Positions 1 through 11,238 are shown, counted from the first letter of the stretch. The stretch: DNA of 64,000 bases from Lepturacanthus savala (GCA_030544235.1 CM060475.1:9375909-9439908); one strand, 5' to 3'. The notes: generated from the letters alone by a model not told the origin. Translations and numbers: made by a program.

Positions 1-1174
1 GTGCTTTTCTATTAAGATTATTGACCCAATATTCCAAGTCATGTCTTAATACATTAAAGAAGAGCTAACAAAACAATTAAATGACAATGTTCATCAGAAT
101 CATCAAATATAGATATTATATATTATATATATTAGAGTTTCCCCCATTCATTTCTAATGATTCTATAAAACACACTAAATTATATATAAATGTGTTGAAA
201 TCCTCTTTGTGGACAAAGTCATGGAATGTTTGATGAATCTGATTAAATTTACCATGTTTTTCATAGATAAAAACGTATTAAAGTAACACAACATGAGGGT
301 TAATGGATAATATCACTGTTAATGATTAGTCTGCCCCTTGTGGCCATTCACTGAACTGCAACTCAAAACACTTGAAGCATTCACTACAGTTCTACAGCTA
401 TAATTAATTAAATAGCTTTAATTAAAGGAATACACTTAAGGAGATTTGATTCTCTACTTTTAAACCTTTATTTTCTGGCTTCTTCATCATAATATCAAGC
501 AGTTAGACTCTTTATTTTAGTGATATTTTCACGAGTCGTTTCCATCACATGGTCCTTTTTATTTGTCCACGTTTGCCCCAAGGTTCATTTCCAAATGTAC
601 AAATGAACAGAACCTCACGGATGTTTGAGTCTGACAGAAACAGGAAACACTTAAACCACAGAATCATTACAACTTTCAACGTCTCTTTAGTTTTTATTGT
701 TTTTTAAGTGGTGATATACTGAGTAACTCGGTTCATTCACTTTCAACTCAGTTAAAGAGAATTTCATAAATAAACTGCTGCAGTTTGTATTGTGAGCTGA
801 ACTGAAAGTGAATTTAACGTCACCCTCGTGACTTTATCATTTATCGTCTGTCCTGACACTTTCGAAATGAATATATAACAATTATAACAATATTTATTTA
901 TATTTATATCATTTTCTGTTGTATGTTATGAAACAGTAAAGTTATGATTGTGACATTTTGCCTCCTGTTCTCTTTTTGTGTGTGAGTGCAAATATTTTCT
1001 GGTAATATTGAATTATATTATTACAAACATGTTGTGACAGGGTTAGCATCTTCTTATCTTGGTTGGTTGCTAGCTAAAAAAAAAAAAAAGTGGAATATGA
1101 TTGGTGCTCCTATATATTTTATTTAAAATCCAGCCAATCAGATGTCACTAAACAGGGTAACAAATAAACTCATA
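1..1174. other. AT-rich non-coding DNA, no gene seen
   Basis: AT-rich sequence with short A and T runs. No open frame with splice signals or family resemblance on either strand. If pln has a long 3' UTR or downstream region it would run leftwards towards this block. Confidence 0.6.
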
Positions 1175-1270
1175 CATGGGTGTATTATAGACCTGGATAG
1201 GGTACCGTAAAGGCATTTTTTTGGGGTAGCCATTTTTCTGTCTGGTATCCAGTTCTATAATACATCCATG
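1175..1270. repeat. Hairpin MITE-like repeat, family B
   Basis: A 25-base arm (1175-1199, beginning CATGGGTGTATTATAGACCT) is matched by its near-perfect reverse complement at 1246-1270. Related single arms occur at 3530, 44573, 44821 and 45147. The hairpin and the dispersal point to a small non-autonomous DNA transposon; the family name is mine. Confidence 0.7.
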
Positions 1271-2344
1271 ACAGGATATCGTTGCTGCTTGTTGAGTTAA
1301 GAATAAATAACTGGTTAAGAATGGAAGATATTTATCTGGCAAGTCAATTTGTGGTTAGCTAATGCTAATGCTACATTCAAATGCTCCTCGGATAGCCCAT
1401 TTACAGCTATTAACATTCTTTTTGTTCCAGACTTCGTGTTTACATGAATTTTCCAATGATTTTGGACCACTTCAATCCATTAATGTTGATAATTTTACAA
1501 AGTAAAATGCGCGTTTAGGATGTGTAATTACAGAAATGACTCTTCAACATCAGGAGAAAACAACTTTATTAAAATTTTTATGGCCATGCATCATATTTAG
1601 TGTTCCACAGCTTAAAGGTCAGGTGGTACAATCTTCCAAACACACTTTTTTTTTGTACATTCTTCAGTGTTAGTGTAGTAAATGCATTATGTTCAAATGT
1701 GCAGCATTGTACATTTATTTTGGTAAATTGTTAAGGTAGTATTTGCATAAAAATTCATAATTACATTAGACTTTTGTGGACTTTAAATCACCTTTTCAGA
1801 TTTAGAAATTTTATAGTATAATTATTTATAGGTTATTTTGTACATTGTTGAATAAAAACCCAAAAAAACTATAATAATGAGAACAAAAACGTCACTAAGT
1901 GAAATCACACCATGCAAAGTGAGCCATTCCCTCACAAATGTAAGGTATACAGTTTATATCAGGCCATGTGTTTGTGTGTGAACCACAACATGAAGCAGAA
2001 ACAGTTGTATTTTACAGAGTAAATGATATCATCAGAAACAGCTGCAACAAAGATGCCTAAAGGTTGTAAAGTGATGGACCTACAGCACTGAAAATGATGT
2101 ATTAAGTAACATATGTTCATAAATATTAAGCAAGAATAAGAAGCACTGTGCGTAACGTAAGATGATTAACAGTCACGTCTATTCTCTTCTCAGAAATTGG
2201 ACTATGTTGGGTCCAATTTGACTTTTACAATTTCCTTTGACTTTAAGTAGTTATTGATTTCAAGATGCTTTGTGATCAAAACACAGCACCATAGTTTCTG
2301 GATAAATCCAAAATTATCCTGGAGATTGAAAATTTAAGCTGCAG
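1271..2344. other. AT-rich non-coding DNA downstream of pln
   Basis: No coding signal. On the minus strand this lies 3' of the pln stop codon. Minus-strand AATAAA hexamers (TTTATT on plus) include 1565-1570, so part of it could be pln 3' UTR, but nothing in the sequence proves it. Confidence 0.4.
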
Positions 2345-2850
2345 ATTGTTTTGGGAATTTTAACATTTAGCTTCTGTTAGCTAGTAGCGCACATCACAGT
2401 TTAAGCTGATGTTTAGCTTCCATTAGCTAGTAGCAATCTGCATTAGCTGCACATAGCATTGTGAATTTTGGATGTTTAACTTCCAATAGCTAGTAGCAAT
2501 CTGTAGCTTCCATTAGCTACACATTGTGTTGTCAACTTTGATGTTTAGCTTCCATTAGCTAGTAGCAATCTGCATTAGCTGCAGATAGCGTTGTGAATTT
2601 TAGATGTTTAGCTTCCATTAGCTAGTAGCAATCTGCAGCTTCTTTTAGCTGCAAATTGAGTTGTGAAATTTTATTTTTTTTAGCTTCCATTAGCTAAAAG
2701 TGCACATCACAAAAGTTTGGATGTTTTTTGATGTTTAGCTTCCATTAGCTAGTAGCAATCTGTAGCTTCATTAGCTAAAGATTGAGTTGTGAACTTGTGA
2801 ACATGTTTAGCTTCCATTAGCTAGTACCGCACCTCACAGAAGTTTAAGCT
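2345..2850. repeat. Minisatellite, 45-75 bp units (TTAGCTTCCATTAGCTAGTA)
   Basis: About eight imperfect copies of TTAGCTTCCATTAGCTAGTA followed by GCAATCTG recur near 2365, 2409, 2465, 2541, 2605, 2676, 2735 and 2809. Internal GCTAGC and TTAGCTAA palindromes are frequent. It begins about 320 bp beyond the pln stop, so it may be transcribed in the pln 3' UTR. Confidence 0.8.
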
Positions 2851-3040
2851 GCGATTGGACGCAACTTAAGAATTGTACCTAAAACTTCAGTTTGCTGCTT
2901 GTAGATAAATTAAAAAAATATGCATTTAGTGTCTCTGTTAACAAAAACACGTCTTACTGTCTGTGGAGTTTTGGCAGCGGCAGAAAAATGTAAGTTAAAC
3001 TTGAATCGGTCGATATTTGTGTTTTCTACAGGTTGAATCG

Positions 3041-3046
3041 TTTATT
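3041..3046 (-). terminator. pln: Candidate pln polyadenylation signal
   Basis: TTTATT on plus is AATAAA on minus, about 125 bp past the pln stop. It would give a short 3' UTR. Another candidate lies at 1565-1570. Which one is used cannot be told from sequence. Confidence 0.3.
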
Positions 3047-3169
3047 ACTGAAGCAGCAGACGTTGTTTGGTTTGAATGGAGGGAGCTGGTTTTACAGATT
3101 CTACATGGACACATACAGTATGTGAGTGAAGTTGAGGCGACTTCCGCTCATTTCCTCGTTAAACGCTCC

Positions 3170-3331
3170 TCAGCTGCTCAGCAGGACGATGATGTAGATG
3201 AGCAGCAGGCAGATGAGGATCAGGGTGAAGTTCACGAAGAGCTCCTGCAGGTTCCTCTTGGCCTGGGGGTTCACCTCGATCTGGGACGCCCGGCGGATGG
3301 CCGACTTGGTCATGTGCTGAACGCGCTCCAT
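3170..3331 (-). CDS. pln: Phospholamban, single coding exon
   Basis: Encodes a 53-residue phospholamban, the sarcoplasmic-reticulum membrane peptide that inhibits the SERCA calcium pump until it is phosphorylated. Seen directly: the N terminus MERVQHMTKSAIRRASQIE keeps the PKA site RRAS (Ser16), and Asn34 precedes a hydrophobic helix (about 31-51) with the Leu/Ile zipper L37, I40, L44, I47, L51 that makes pentamers in the family. Differences from mammals: Thr17, the CaMKII site, is Gln; Cys36 and Cys46 are Thr and Tyr while Cys41 is kept; Lys27 is Asn; and the C terminus ends LLSS, one residue longer than the usual 52. The whole protein in one exon fits the family. The start is the only Met in register with the family N terminus. 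Transcribed away from cd2. It may be a second pln paralogue (inference). Confidence 0.93.
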   Translation of the reverse strand: MERVQHMTKSAIRRASQIEVNPQAKRNLQELFVNFTLILICLLLIYIIVLLSS

Positions 3332-3489
3332 CGGGGACGGCGGCCTGGGTTAGATTTTGAACCGGGTTGATGGGACCTGTTCGGACCGAGCGGATCTGGA
3401 CTCAGACGGATCCGAGGAGGTGGAACCTGAAGACCAGACGGTTTGGAGACGACTGATCCTCTTGTCTTCTACTCGCCTTCTGATTTTAT
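3332..3489 (-). other. pln: pln coding-exon 5' UTR with splice acceptor at 3490-3491
   Basis: On the minus strand a strong acceptor (TTTTCTCTTTTTCTCTTAG) ends at 3490, leaving about 158 bases of leader before the pln ATG. This fits the usual pln structure of a non-coding first exon and one coding exon. A weaker alternative acceptor (TCTGGTCTTCAG) lies closer, near 3424-3435. Confidence 0.5.
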
Positions 3490-3528
3490 CTAAGAGAAAA
3501 AGAGAAAAGTCATTTTACACATCAGCAC

Positions 3529-3600
3529 CATGGATGTATTATAGAACTGGATACCGGACTGAAAAATGGCCGCCATTCAATTCAATGGAAGTTTCTCATT
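3529..3600 (+). repeat. Family B repeat arm
   Basis: CATGGATGTATTATAGAACT followed by GGATACCGGACTG and GCCGCCATT matches the arm of the 1175-1270 hairpin and the copies at 44.6-45.2 kb. Confidence 0.65.
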
Positions 3601-3973
3601 TTAGCTAAATGGGGCCACCAAGATAAACATCCCTTTTGATGGAGGCCATCACGACAGATATCATGCATAGGATTTATGTGCATATTTGTCTTTTTTAATA
3701 GATTTATCATCCTTCTGGTTCAGTCTTGATTTGAAGTATTATAAACTAATCAAATCACCTGTTACTAGTCAATCAACTGGTCTAAATCCTTTTTTAGTCA
3801 TTGGCTCTAATTTCCAGAGGAAACCTGGAATAAAGGCCCATTTTATCTGATATCATGCTACCTATAACCACCATGTTCTCAGGAGGAAGGGGCAGGAAGT
3901 CGTTGAATGACTTTGGAAACTTCAAACCTTCATATAAATTGTCTATAATGTCATTAAAAAACTGCCTGAGTAA

Positions 3974-4230
3974 CATTGACGTTCATAGAGTTGGCTAAAT
4001 GGGTTTTAAAGCAACTGCAACCGACAGGCGACGATTGCGAGGTGACGATCATAAAAAAGAACGAGAAGTACGGAGCTGAAATTCTGAATAAGCGGCTGCC
4101 AGCTCTGGACAAATCCCCCCTTTTGTCATCTGAGAGTCAAAGTCATAGAAGACAAGGTGACTTTAGCGTTAGCGGCTCCCGCGGACGATGTTGTGCTATT
4201 TTTAAAGGAGGAGATTAAAAGCGGCCGCTA
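3974..4230 (+). other. Possible decayed coding segment, unidentified
   Basis: This stretch is less AT-rich than its surroundings. One frame reads through about 80 codons from 3976 (including DDCEVTIIKKNEKYGAEILN), and a second frame (from 4142) reads VIEDKVTLALAAPADDVVLF and on to a stop at 4230. The shift between two plausible-looking frames would fit a frameshifted pseudogene fragment. I recognise no family; chance is quite possible. Confidence 0.2.
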
Positions 4231-4839
4231 ATAGCGGCTGCTACCAGACGTAGCTTCCCTTCAATACAAAGAGCTGGATAACAATGAGCGGCTTTGCTTG
4301 TTGCTACTAGAGAAGCCTGATCTCAGGCTGGTAATCCAGGCTTTACAGATCCTAGTTTTAGCAGGAGAATGAAACTCCTCATAGAAGTGAAGCTAATCAC
4401 TGCAGATAATCAGATAAAAAGACCTACTTCTCGGAAATGACATGCCCAGACTTAATGCAGCATATCTCCACAACTACAGGGGTTATCTGAATGATCTTGG
4501 GTTTAAAATAAAGCTAACACCTGTGGGATCGTTGTAGAAATCACAGAATCAATTTAATATGTACAGTGTTAAAGTACATACAGGTACAATGAAGTAAAAG
4601 AGTGAAAAAATTAGCTCCGCCCCAAAAAAACCCATATATTTAGGTTGAAAGTCACATGTAAATCATGGGTTAGTAGCTAAAATTACCCATAGATCAGTAA
4701 AATAAAGTGTTATAAGTAATTCCACCAAATATCAGCCTTATCAGATGAACCAGACTGATTTTAGAGATGTTTTAGTTCAGGTGTGTCCATGCGGATCTGA
4801 TTTTGGCACATCCTCAATAAGAGAACAGGTTAATTTAAC

Positions 4840-5140
4840 GTTTTTATGGGTTTTCAAGGGTTTTGAATTCACATCTTCTGTATTTCAGGCTCAAAAAATG
4901 TCCCATAATGCCTCAAAAATGGAGAAATCCAATATGGCCGCCAACAAAAATGGAATCAATCACCATCTTCTTGACGGTAGAAGGTAAAAACCTGAATGTG
5001 ATGAGCTTTTATATGTTTTCACACATGTGGGATTCATTGGTGACTGATTTCTCCAATTTGAGGCATCATGGGACATTATTGAGCCTGGAATACAGAAGAT
5101 TTGAATTCAGAAGCCTTCAAAACCTTTAAATAAAGACATT
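4840..5140. mobile_element. Palindromic MITE-like element, family H
   Basis: Arms of about 80 bp (roughly 4850-4930 and 5046-5128) are reverse complements: GGTTTTGAA, GAATTC, TCTTCTGTATT, AGGCTCAA, TGTCCCAT, ATGCCTCAAA and TGGAGAAAT appear in order on one arm and inverted on the other. There is no transposase inside. Related copies: 22620-22740 (partial) and 29385-29680. Confidence 0.75.
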
Positions 5141-5282
5141 TTTCTAAACTCCGGCGTCGTCTCTGATAATAGGAGTCGTTTCAGTCATTTGACGCCTCTC
5201 AAGCACTTTTCAACACGTCTATTTTTGTTGTTTTACTTTGTTTCTTCCCCCTTTAATCTGTCTATGAGTCAGCCGTTATCAC

Positions 5283-5284
<2 letters not shown>

Positions 5285-5333
<49 letters not shown>
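5285..5333. repeat. (CA)n microsatellite
   Basis: Uninterrupted CA run of about 24 units. Confidence 0.95.
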
Positions 5334-5335
<2 letters not shown>

Positions 5336-5739
5336 TATCATAGCCCGTGGGAGAACTGCATGAGTGTCACTCTGCTTTGAGACTTCTGACCTGACTGAAG
5401 TGTCTGAGCTGATAAGACCAGTTTCAACATTTTCACACAACAATTATCCTAAAGAATGAACATATCAAACTAAATCATACATATTTAACCCTCTATTGCA
5501 TCTGATTTTTACCCAGAATGCATTGCGATGTTTGGGTTGTGGCCTTGAGGATCAGAAGGTTTTATCAATCCATGTAAAAGAGGGTGAAAACGGGATTTCT
5601 TGGTCATATGATGTGATTTTGTTCGTCCTTCAAAATAAAAGACTTGATTTTCTACAACTAAACAGTAAAACATGGATTTTATATCACTGTTGTTTAGTGA
5701 TATTGAGCGTTTATCTTCATTGTTCTAAAAGGCTGTGAT

Positions 5740-6480
5740 ATAAAATCTATGGGGGCTTTTATTTTGAAGGACCTGCAATTTATGAGGTCACATGACCAGG
5801 ATAACTAAACTAAATAGTAAAACATGGATAATAATCAATAATTAAAATAGTCATTTTTTTTTACCTTTAAATGCTTGAGAAATGCTACAACACACGTTTA
5901 ACCCTCTATTGCATTAAATAATACTCAGTAAAGGTCATGTGACCTCATAAATTGTATCTCCTTCAAAATAAAAGCCCCCCTTTATGCCTAACTGTAAAAA
6001 CAGATTTTATATCACATTTGTTTTTAGAAGAATTAAAATAAAGTAATTGTTGCCATATAGCAATACATGTTTTATTTTAACATATTACAAAAAACCTGAT
6101 AACATCAAAATTTAGTTAAATGTAAAATAAATAAATTAATTAATGAAATGAAAATTTTCCCAAATTCTGAATAAAAGACAACTTTTTGTTGTGAGTCAAT
6201 GATGCTCACATGTCAAATGTCCATCAGCAATAGGGATATCCTGGTCATGTGACCTCATAAAATGTATGTCCTTCAAAATAAAAGCCCCCCTTCACGCCTA
6301 CCTGTAAAACAAAATTTTCACCCTATCTAGGGTAGGTAAACTTTATTTACTCATTACATTTAATTCAATTTTAATATTATATATATTTTTTCTAATATGC
6401 TAAAAATGTCCATCAGCAATAGGGATATCCTGGTCATGTGACCTCATAAATTGTACGTCCTTCAAAATAAAAGCCCCTTT
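5740..6480. repeat. Family A repeat cluster (four copies)
   Basis: One forward copy (5750-5805) and three reversed (5930-5980, 6219-6292, 6410-6475) of the repeat with core GGTCACATGACCAGGATATC. The core is flanked by TTTTATTTTGAAGGACAT on one side and CTATTGCTGATGGACAT on the other. Confidence 0.85.
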
Positions 6481-6589
6481 GCACACCTGTTCAACTGTAA
6501 ATTCACAGCTTCTTTAGAAAAATGAAAATAAAGTAATTGTTTCCATATGACAACACTATGTGATAGAAGGTTATAGAAACTTTATTTTA

Positions 6590-6910
6590 AGTCGTGGTGG
6601 TTTTAAACCCCAGGAGGTTTTTCTAAACCTCCTCAAACCGATAAATACCCACGACGAGGCCCCGGCAGCTGCTCTGGGCCTCGAATCTCAACTCCAGACC
6701 CGGTTTATTTTCCCGTGGAGCAGCAGAAGTGGACGTTCCCGTTTGACCTTGGGGTTAAATCGGGCTCGGTTGAACTCAACGCTGTGATTGACATCAGATG
6801 AGTCAGTGGTCGCTCCGTTATCCTTCCACCCGCCAGCACTTCATTCTGAGTGTCAAACATGCTACTCACAGAGCTGTCAGCTGTTCCACTTTGTGGCCAG
6901 AAAAGCAAGT
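6590..6910. other. GC-richer unique segment, unexplained
   Basis: A single-copy stretch amid repeats, with a CCTC/GAGG-rich middle. Open frames exist on both strands but lack convincing splice sites or family resemblance. It lies upstream of pln (minus strand), so it could hold regulatory DNA; unproven. Confidence 0.3.
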
Positions 6911-7060
6911 AGTCCTCATTTCCCAGGAGGAAATGTTAAAAAATAAATAAATCAGCTGAGTTTACCTCTGGTAAACTGCCTTGTTTATTCATTAAAATGG
7001 CCTCAATAATGAATATATTTAAAAATATATGCAGGAAAAGGTCGTAAACATGGTCTCAGG

Positions 7061-7735
7061 ATAGTTTCATGCTATGTAAGTCAATGAGACTGAAAAAAAG
7101 CTGTGATATAAAACTATGTTTTACGGGTAGATGTTCCCTCCTCCCTCCCCCTCGTTGCTGTTGCTATGGTAACTTCCATCGTTAGAGCTCGTTAACGATC
7201 ATTAGGTCTGATCTTAACCAGTTACACCACTAATGTTGGACTAAAAGTGCTGTAATAAATGACTTACTGGCTTCTATATGTTAGTTTCATTGGTTTCTTC
7301 TATGTAGCTAGCTGCTAGCTGGTTAGCGACTAGCCCTGCCCACTGGAAAACAGCATCTGGAACAAACCACTTTGAGGAATAAGGGGGGGGTATAATTTGT
7401 CACAGATTTTATATATGTATATGGCAACAATTACTTTATTTTTCTAAAAAGCTGTGATATAAAATCGATGTTCCTTTAGTTAGGTGTAAAAAGGGGGCTT
7501 TTATTTTGAAGGACATACAATTTATGAGGTCACATGACCAGGATATCCCTATTGCTGATGGAGATTTGACATGTGAGCATCATAGACTCATTAAGTTGTC
7601 TTTTCCGACAATTTTTTTGGACTAATGTTGACCAAGTGGTATGATAAATGACTTAGAGGTTTATACATGTTAGTTTAATTGGTTTCTTCCACGTAGCTAG
7701 CTGCTACATGTGTCCTTCAAAGTAAAAGCCCCCTT
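7061..7735. repeat. Composite repeat block (families G and A), copy 1
   Basis: Contains a G unit (GTTGCTATGGTAACTTCCAT, GCTAGCTGCTAGCTGGTTAG, CCACTTTGAGGAATAAGGGG), a forward family A copy (7430-7600), a second partial G unit and a truncated reversed A tail (7708-7733). The same order recurs at 10255-11035. Confidence 0.75.
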
Positions 7736-7739
7736 TTCA

Positions 7740-7990
7740 CAGTTCTGATGCTGATTGAACCGGGTCCACGTGCTTCATCTGGCAGCTGTCGCATGTCGAG
7801 AGGCTATTTGTCGTGTAATTAACATGAAAGTAAACTGGACGAAAGGCGGCAGCTGGAGGCAAAATGCTCTCGTCGGCACGTTAATTAACACACTGGAACT
7901 TTATTTAGTTTAAGGCTGAGAGATTAAGTCGCCACGCGAACGGCTGTAGGAAATTCCCAGCTACACGGTAGCTAAACACACAGCTAACGG
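7740..7990. other. Unique non-repetitive segment with E-box
   Basis: Non-repeat DNA between repeat blocks, with CACGTG near 7768 and two TTAATTAA motifs. No coding signal. Possibly regulatory for pln; this rests on position only. Confidence 0.25.
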
Positions 7991-8189
7991 TTATTTATCA
8001 TGGATTAATCATAAAATCTCATATTTATATTCTGATATGTTATTTTGTGTGAAGAAGTTATGTTTATTATATATATTATATATGGCAAGGAAAAGCCTTA
8101 AATTAGCATGTGTGTGTGTGTTTATTGTTTTTAGCAGGAAAATTGGCCTAAAAAGTTTTTTTTTTGAGTTGAAAATATGTTTAATTAAT

Positions 8190-8255
8190 GTAGAAAGGGT
8201 GGTCCCCATAATGTAGGTGTTTGACCTTATGAGGACCCCACAGCCTCAGATAAAT

Positions 8256-8302
<47 letters not shown>

Positions 8303-8745
8303 GTTTTTGGCAGGAACATTGGCCTAAAAAAGTTCTTTTTTAGTTTAAAATGTATTTAATTCATGTAGAAAGTGTGGTCCCCATAGGGTAGGTGTTTGAC
8401 CCTATGAGGACCCCATAGCATCAGATTGATGAGAGTGTGTGTGTGTGTGTTTATTGTTTTTGGGAGGAAAAAAATGTTTGAGTTTCAAATTTGTTTAATT
8501 TATGTAGAAACGGTGGTCCCCATAATGTAGGTGTTTGACCCTATGAGGACCCCACAGCATCAGATAAACGAGAGTGTGTGTGAGTGTGTGTGTGTTTATT
8601 GTTTTTGGCAGGAAAAGTTTTTTTGAGTTGAAAATATGTTTAATTTATGTAGAAACGGTGGTCCCCATAATGTAGGTGTTTGACCCTATGAGGACCCCAC
8701 AGCATCAGATAAATGAGAGTGTGTGTGTGTGTAAGGACGTTTGGA
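8190..8745. repeat. Tandem family C units with (TG)n tracts
   Basis: Four units, each GTGGTCCCCATAATGTAGGT then GTTTGACCCTATGAGGACCC, CAGCATCAGATAAATGAG and a TG run (longest 8258-8301). They are spaced by a shared GTTTTTGGCAGGAAAA spacer. Reversed arrays lie at 15.9-16.9 kb and further copies at 11.9 and 47.4 kb. Confidence 0.85.
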
Positions 8746-8811
8746 TGCCAGTCATTCCGTGGGTGTGAGTTTTATCAGTGTGTGTCAACGCAGCTCGCTG
8801 TTCTGCACAGG

Positions 8812-8836
8812 TACACACACACACACACACACACAC
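8812..8836. repeat. (AC)n microsatellite
   Basis: About 12 AC units. Confidence 0.9.
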
Positions 8837-9089
8837 TGCTCCCTTATAAATACACATAAAACACCTGGTGTTCTACGTATTAACTTAATTAAAAATAATA
8901 CTTAAAAATAAAATATGTCATGTGGTGATATGTAGGTTACACAGGAAACATGACTGACCTCTTATTCTAAGTGGGGCATCATTTCATGATGGTAACAGCT
9001 GCTACTTTTATTATTTATACATTAAAAGTCTCAAAGTTTAAAAAAAAACCTACAGACGTACATCATTTCTACTCAATATAACATCTATA

Positions 9090-9095
<6 letters not shown>

Positions 9096-9136
<41 letters not shown>
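9096..9136. repeat. (AT)n microsatellite
   Basis: About 20 TA units in AT-rich DNA. Confidence 0.9.
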
Positions 9137-9137
<1 letters not shown>

Positions 9138-9780
9138 CTACAGGTTGTTTCTAATAGTTTATTATCAGTTAATGTCATTAATGATTTATTATTATATCAT
9201 TTTCATTGTATTGCATTATATTAACTGCTATACTGTTGATTTTCCTGTTTTTTTATGATATATTGAACTAGAATCCTAAGTTTAAACTATTTCTAGGAAG
9301 AAAACACATCAAATTTGTCACTTTAGAGACCGAAGACACCAAGTGTTTGATTTGAGACGTGTCGTATCGTTGTTATCCAGCTGAAAGCGTGAAATCAGTG
9401 TTTAGACGGAGACGATTTGGCTCCTTCTGTGTTCTAAAATAAAATATGTGGGAATGTAAGACGTGTTTATCCCTCTGGGAGATTCAGTCCAGTTTTCCAT
9501 TCCCCTCCTTCTTTCCCCTCCACTCAGAGCTGCGTTTACTGAACCTGAACAATTACTTTATATATATTTATAGATATATAAAGTCAGTATTTCACACTGC
9601 TTTTATTCTCCTGATAACGTAACTATGATAAACTATGAATAACTTTCTTTTTAAAGCAGGCGACTGATTAAAAACTTCACGAAACAGCAACAGGATGGAA
9701 CTAGAATGAATTAAAGAGGCATTTTCTCGTCATTTCATGTTAAATGAAATGTTGTGTGTGTGGAGGATGCTGCTTCTTAC

Positions 9781-9846
9781 CTTGCAGATGAGAACAGAGC
9801 TGGTGGGAGATTGAGAGAGAAATGTCAGATATGCAACTGTGGACGG
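9781..9846 (-). other. Candidate minus-strand exon (possible pln 5' exon)
   Basis: Reading minus, a (CT)n-rich tract ending GTTTTCAG precedes 66 bases that end CTGCAAG before a good donor, GTAAGAAG (9780 downwards). Two frames are open; one reads PSTVAYLTFLSQSPTSSVLI then CK. Pln lies downstream on the same strand and its coding exon has a strong acceptor, so this could be a non-coding pln exon. There is no direct proof. Confidence 0.25.
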
Positions 9847-9856
9847 CTGAAAACAC

Positions 9857-9860
<4 letters not shown>

Positions 9861-9888
<28 letters not shown>
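9861..9888. repeat. (AG)n microsatellite
   Basis: 14 AG units; on the minus strand it would serve as the polypyrimidine tract of the candidate exon at 9781-9846. Confidence 0.9.
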
Positions 9889-9893
<5 letters not shown>

Positions 9894-10254
9894 ATTTCAG
9901 AGAGTGGGGATATACCAAGGTCGAACCAGGCTGATTATACACACCAGCATCTAACCTTAGGTCCACAACGTGCTTTACAGCTGTTTAAAACACACAGACA
10001 TTAGGAAAAGGTTGTAATTTAGTGTTTTCCAGAGTTTCTAGTGGCCAAAACTGGAATTGTAGGTCAAAGAACCAACAAACTTCACTTTATGTCAGACACA
10101 AACCTTCAGAATTTACTCTAAAAGTCAACGAATAAAAGGTTTTTGCCCAAAAATCCTCAAAAATACTATAAATATAAATAAATGATACTATTATTACTAC
10201 TGCTACTAATAAATAATACTATAAATAAATATGAATAATATGAATAATCTACTT

Positions 10255-11035
10255 CTACTTCCTGTTCCCTCCTCCCTCCCCCTAGCTGCTGTTGCTATGG
10301 TAACTTCCATCGTTAGAGCTCATTAACGAGGTCTGATCTTAGTTAAACTGGTAAAAAGAGGCTGATTCTGGACTAAAAGTGCTGTGATAAATGACTTACT
10401 GGCTTCTACATGTTAGTTTGATTGGTTTCTTCTATGTAGCTAGCTGCTAGCTGGTTAGCGACTAGCCCCGCCCACTGGAAAACAGCAACTGGACCAAACC
10501 ACTTTGAGTAGTAAAGGGGGGGGGGGTATAATTTTTCACAGATTTTACATATGTATATGGAAACAATCACTTTATTTTTCTAAAGAGCTGTGATATAAAA
10601 TCTATGTTCCTTTAGTTAGGTGTAAAAAGGGGGCTTTTATTGTGAAGGACATACAATTTATGAGGTCATATGACCAGGATATCCCTATTGCTGATGGACA
10701 TTTTGACATGTGAGCATCGTTGTCTTATAACGTCTTTTTGGACAATTTTTTTTGACTAATGTTGAACAAGTGGTGTGATAAATGATTCACTGGTTTCTAC
10801 ATGTTAGTTTAACTGGTTTCTTCCACGTAGCTAGCTGCTAGCTAACTGTCAAAATTAGCCGTTAGCCCACTGGACCAAACTACTTTAAGGAATAAGGGGG
10901 GGAGGGGTCATAGTTTCCAAAATTCAAAATAAAAGTTCAGTTGTTAGACAGTGATGCTGTCCATCAGCAATAGGGATATCCTGGTCATGTGACCTTATAA
11001 ATTGCATGTCTTTCAAAATAAAAGCCCCCTTTTAA
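10255..11035. repeat. Composite repeat block (families G and A), copy 2
   Basis: Repeats the order of 7061-7735: G unit, forward family A (10560-10720), second G unit (10795-10915), reversed family A (10955-11030). The two blocks are about 3.1 kb apart, which suggests duplication of a composite unit or repeated nested insertion. Confidence 0.75.
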
Positions 11036-11199
11036 CTGCTTTAACCACTGCTGCATCAGGACTGAACCAGACAGGAAGCAGCTCCTGGTTTAAGAATGAG
11101 ATTCTTCTTCTTCTGTTTATTATGAAGCGTCTGCAACAAACGACCCGTCACAATAAAACATCCGAGTCTATTGTCTTCATTGTCCAGACAGGACCACAC

Positions 11200-11205
11200 G
11201 CACAC

Positions 11206-11237
<32 letters not shown>

Positions 11238-11238
11238 T
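11200..11238. repeat. (CA)n microsatellite
   Basis: About 19 units, one CG interruption just upstream. Confidence 0.9.

Noticed and set aside
3017..3370. Plus-strand 117-codon frame over pln
   Set aside because: It is the antisense of the pln coding exon; the acidic DDDVDEQQADEDQGE text is the complement of the hydrophobic helix.
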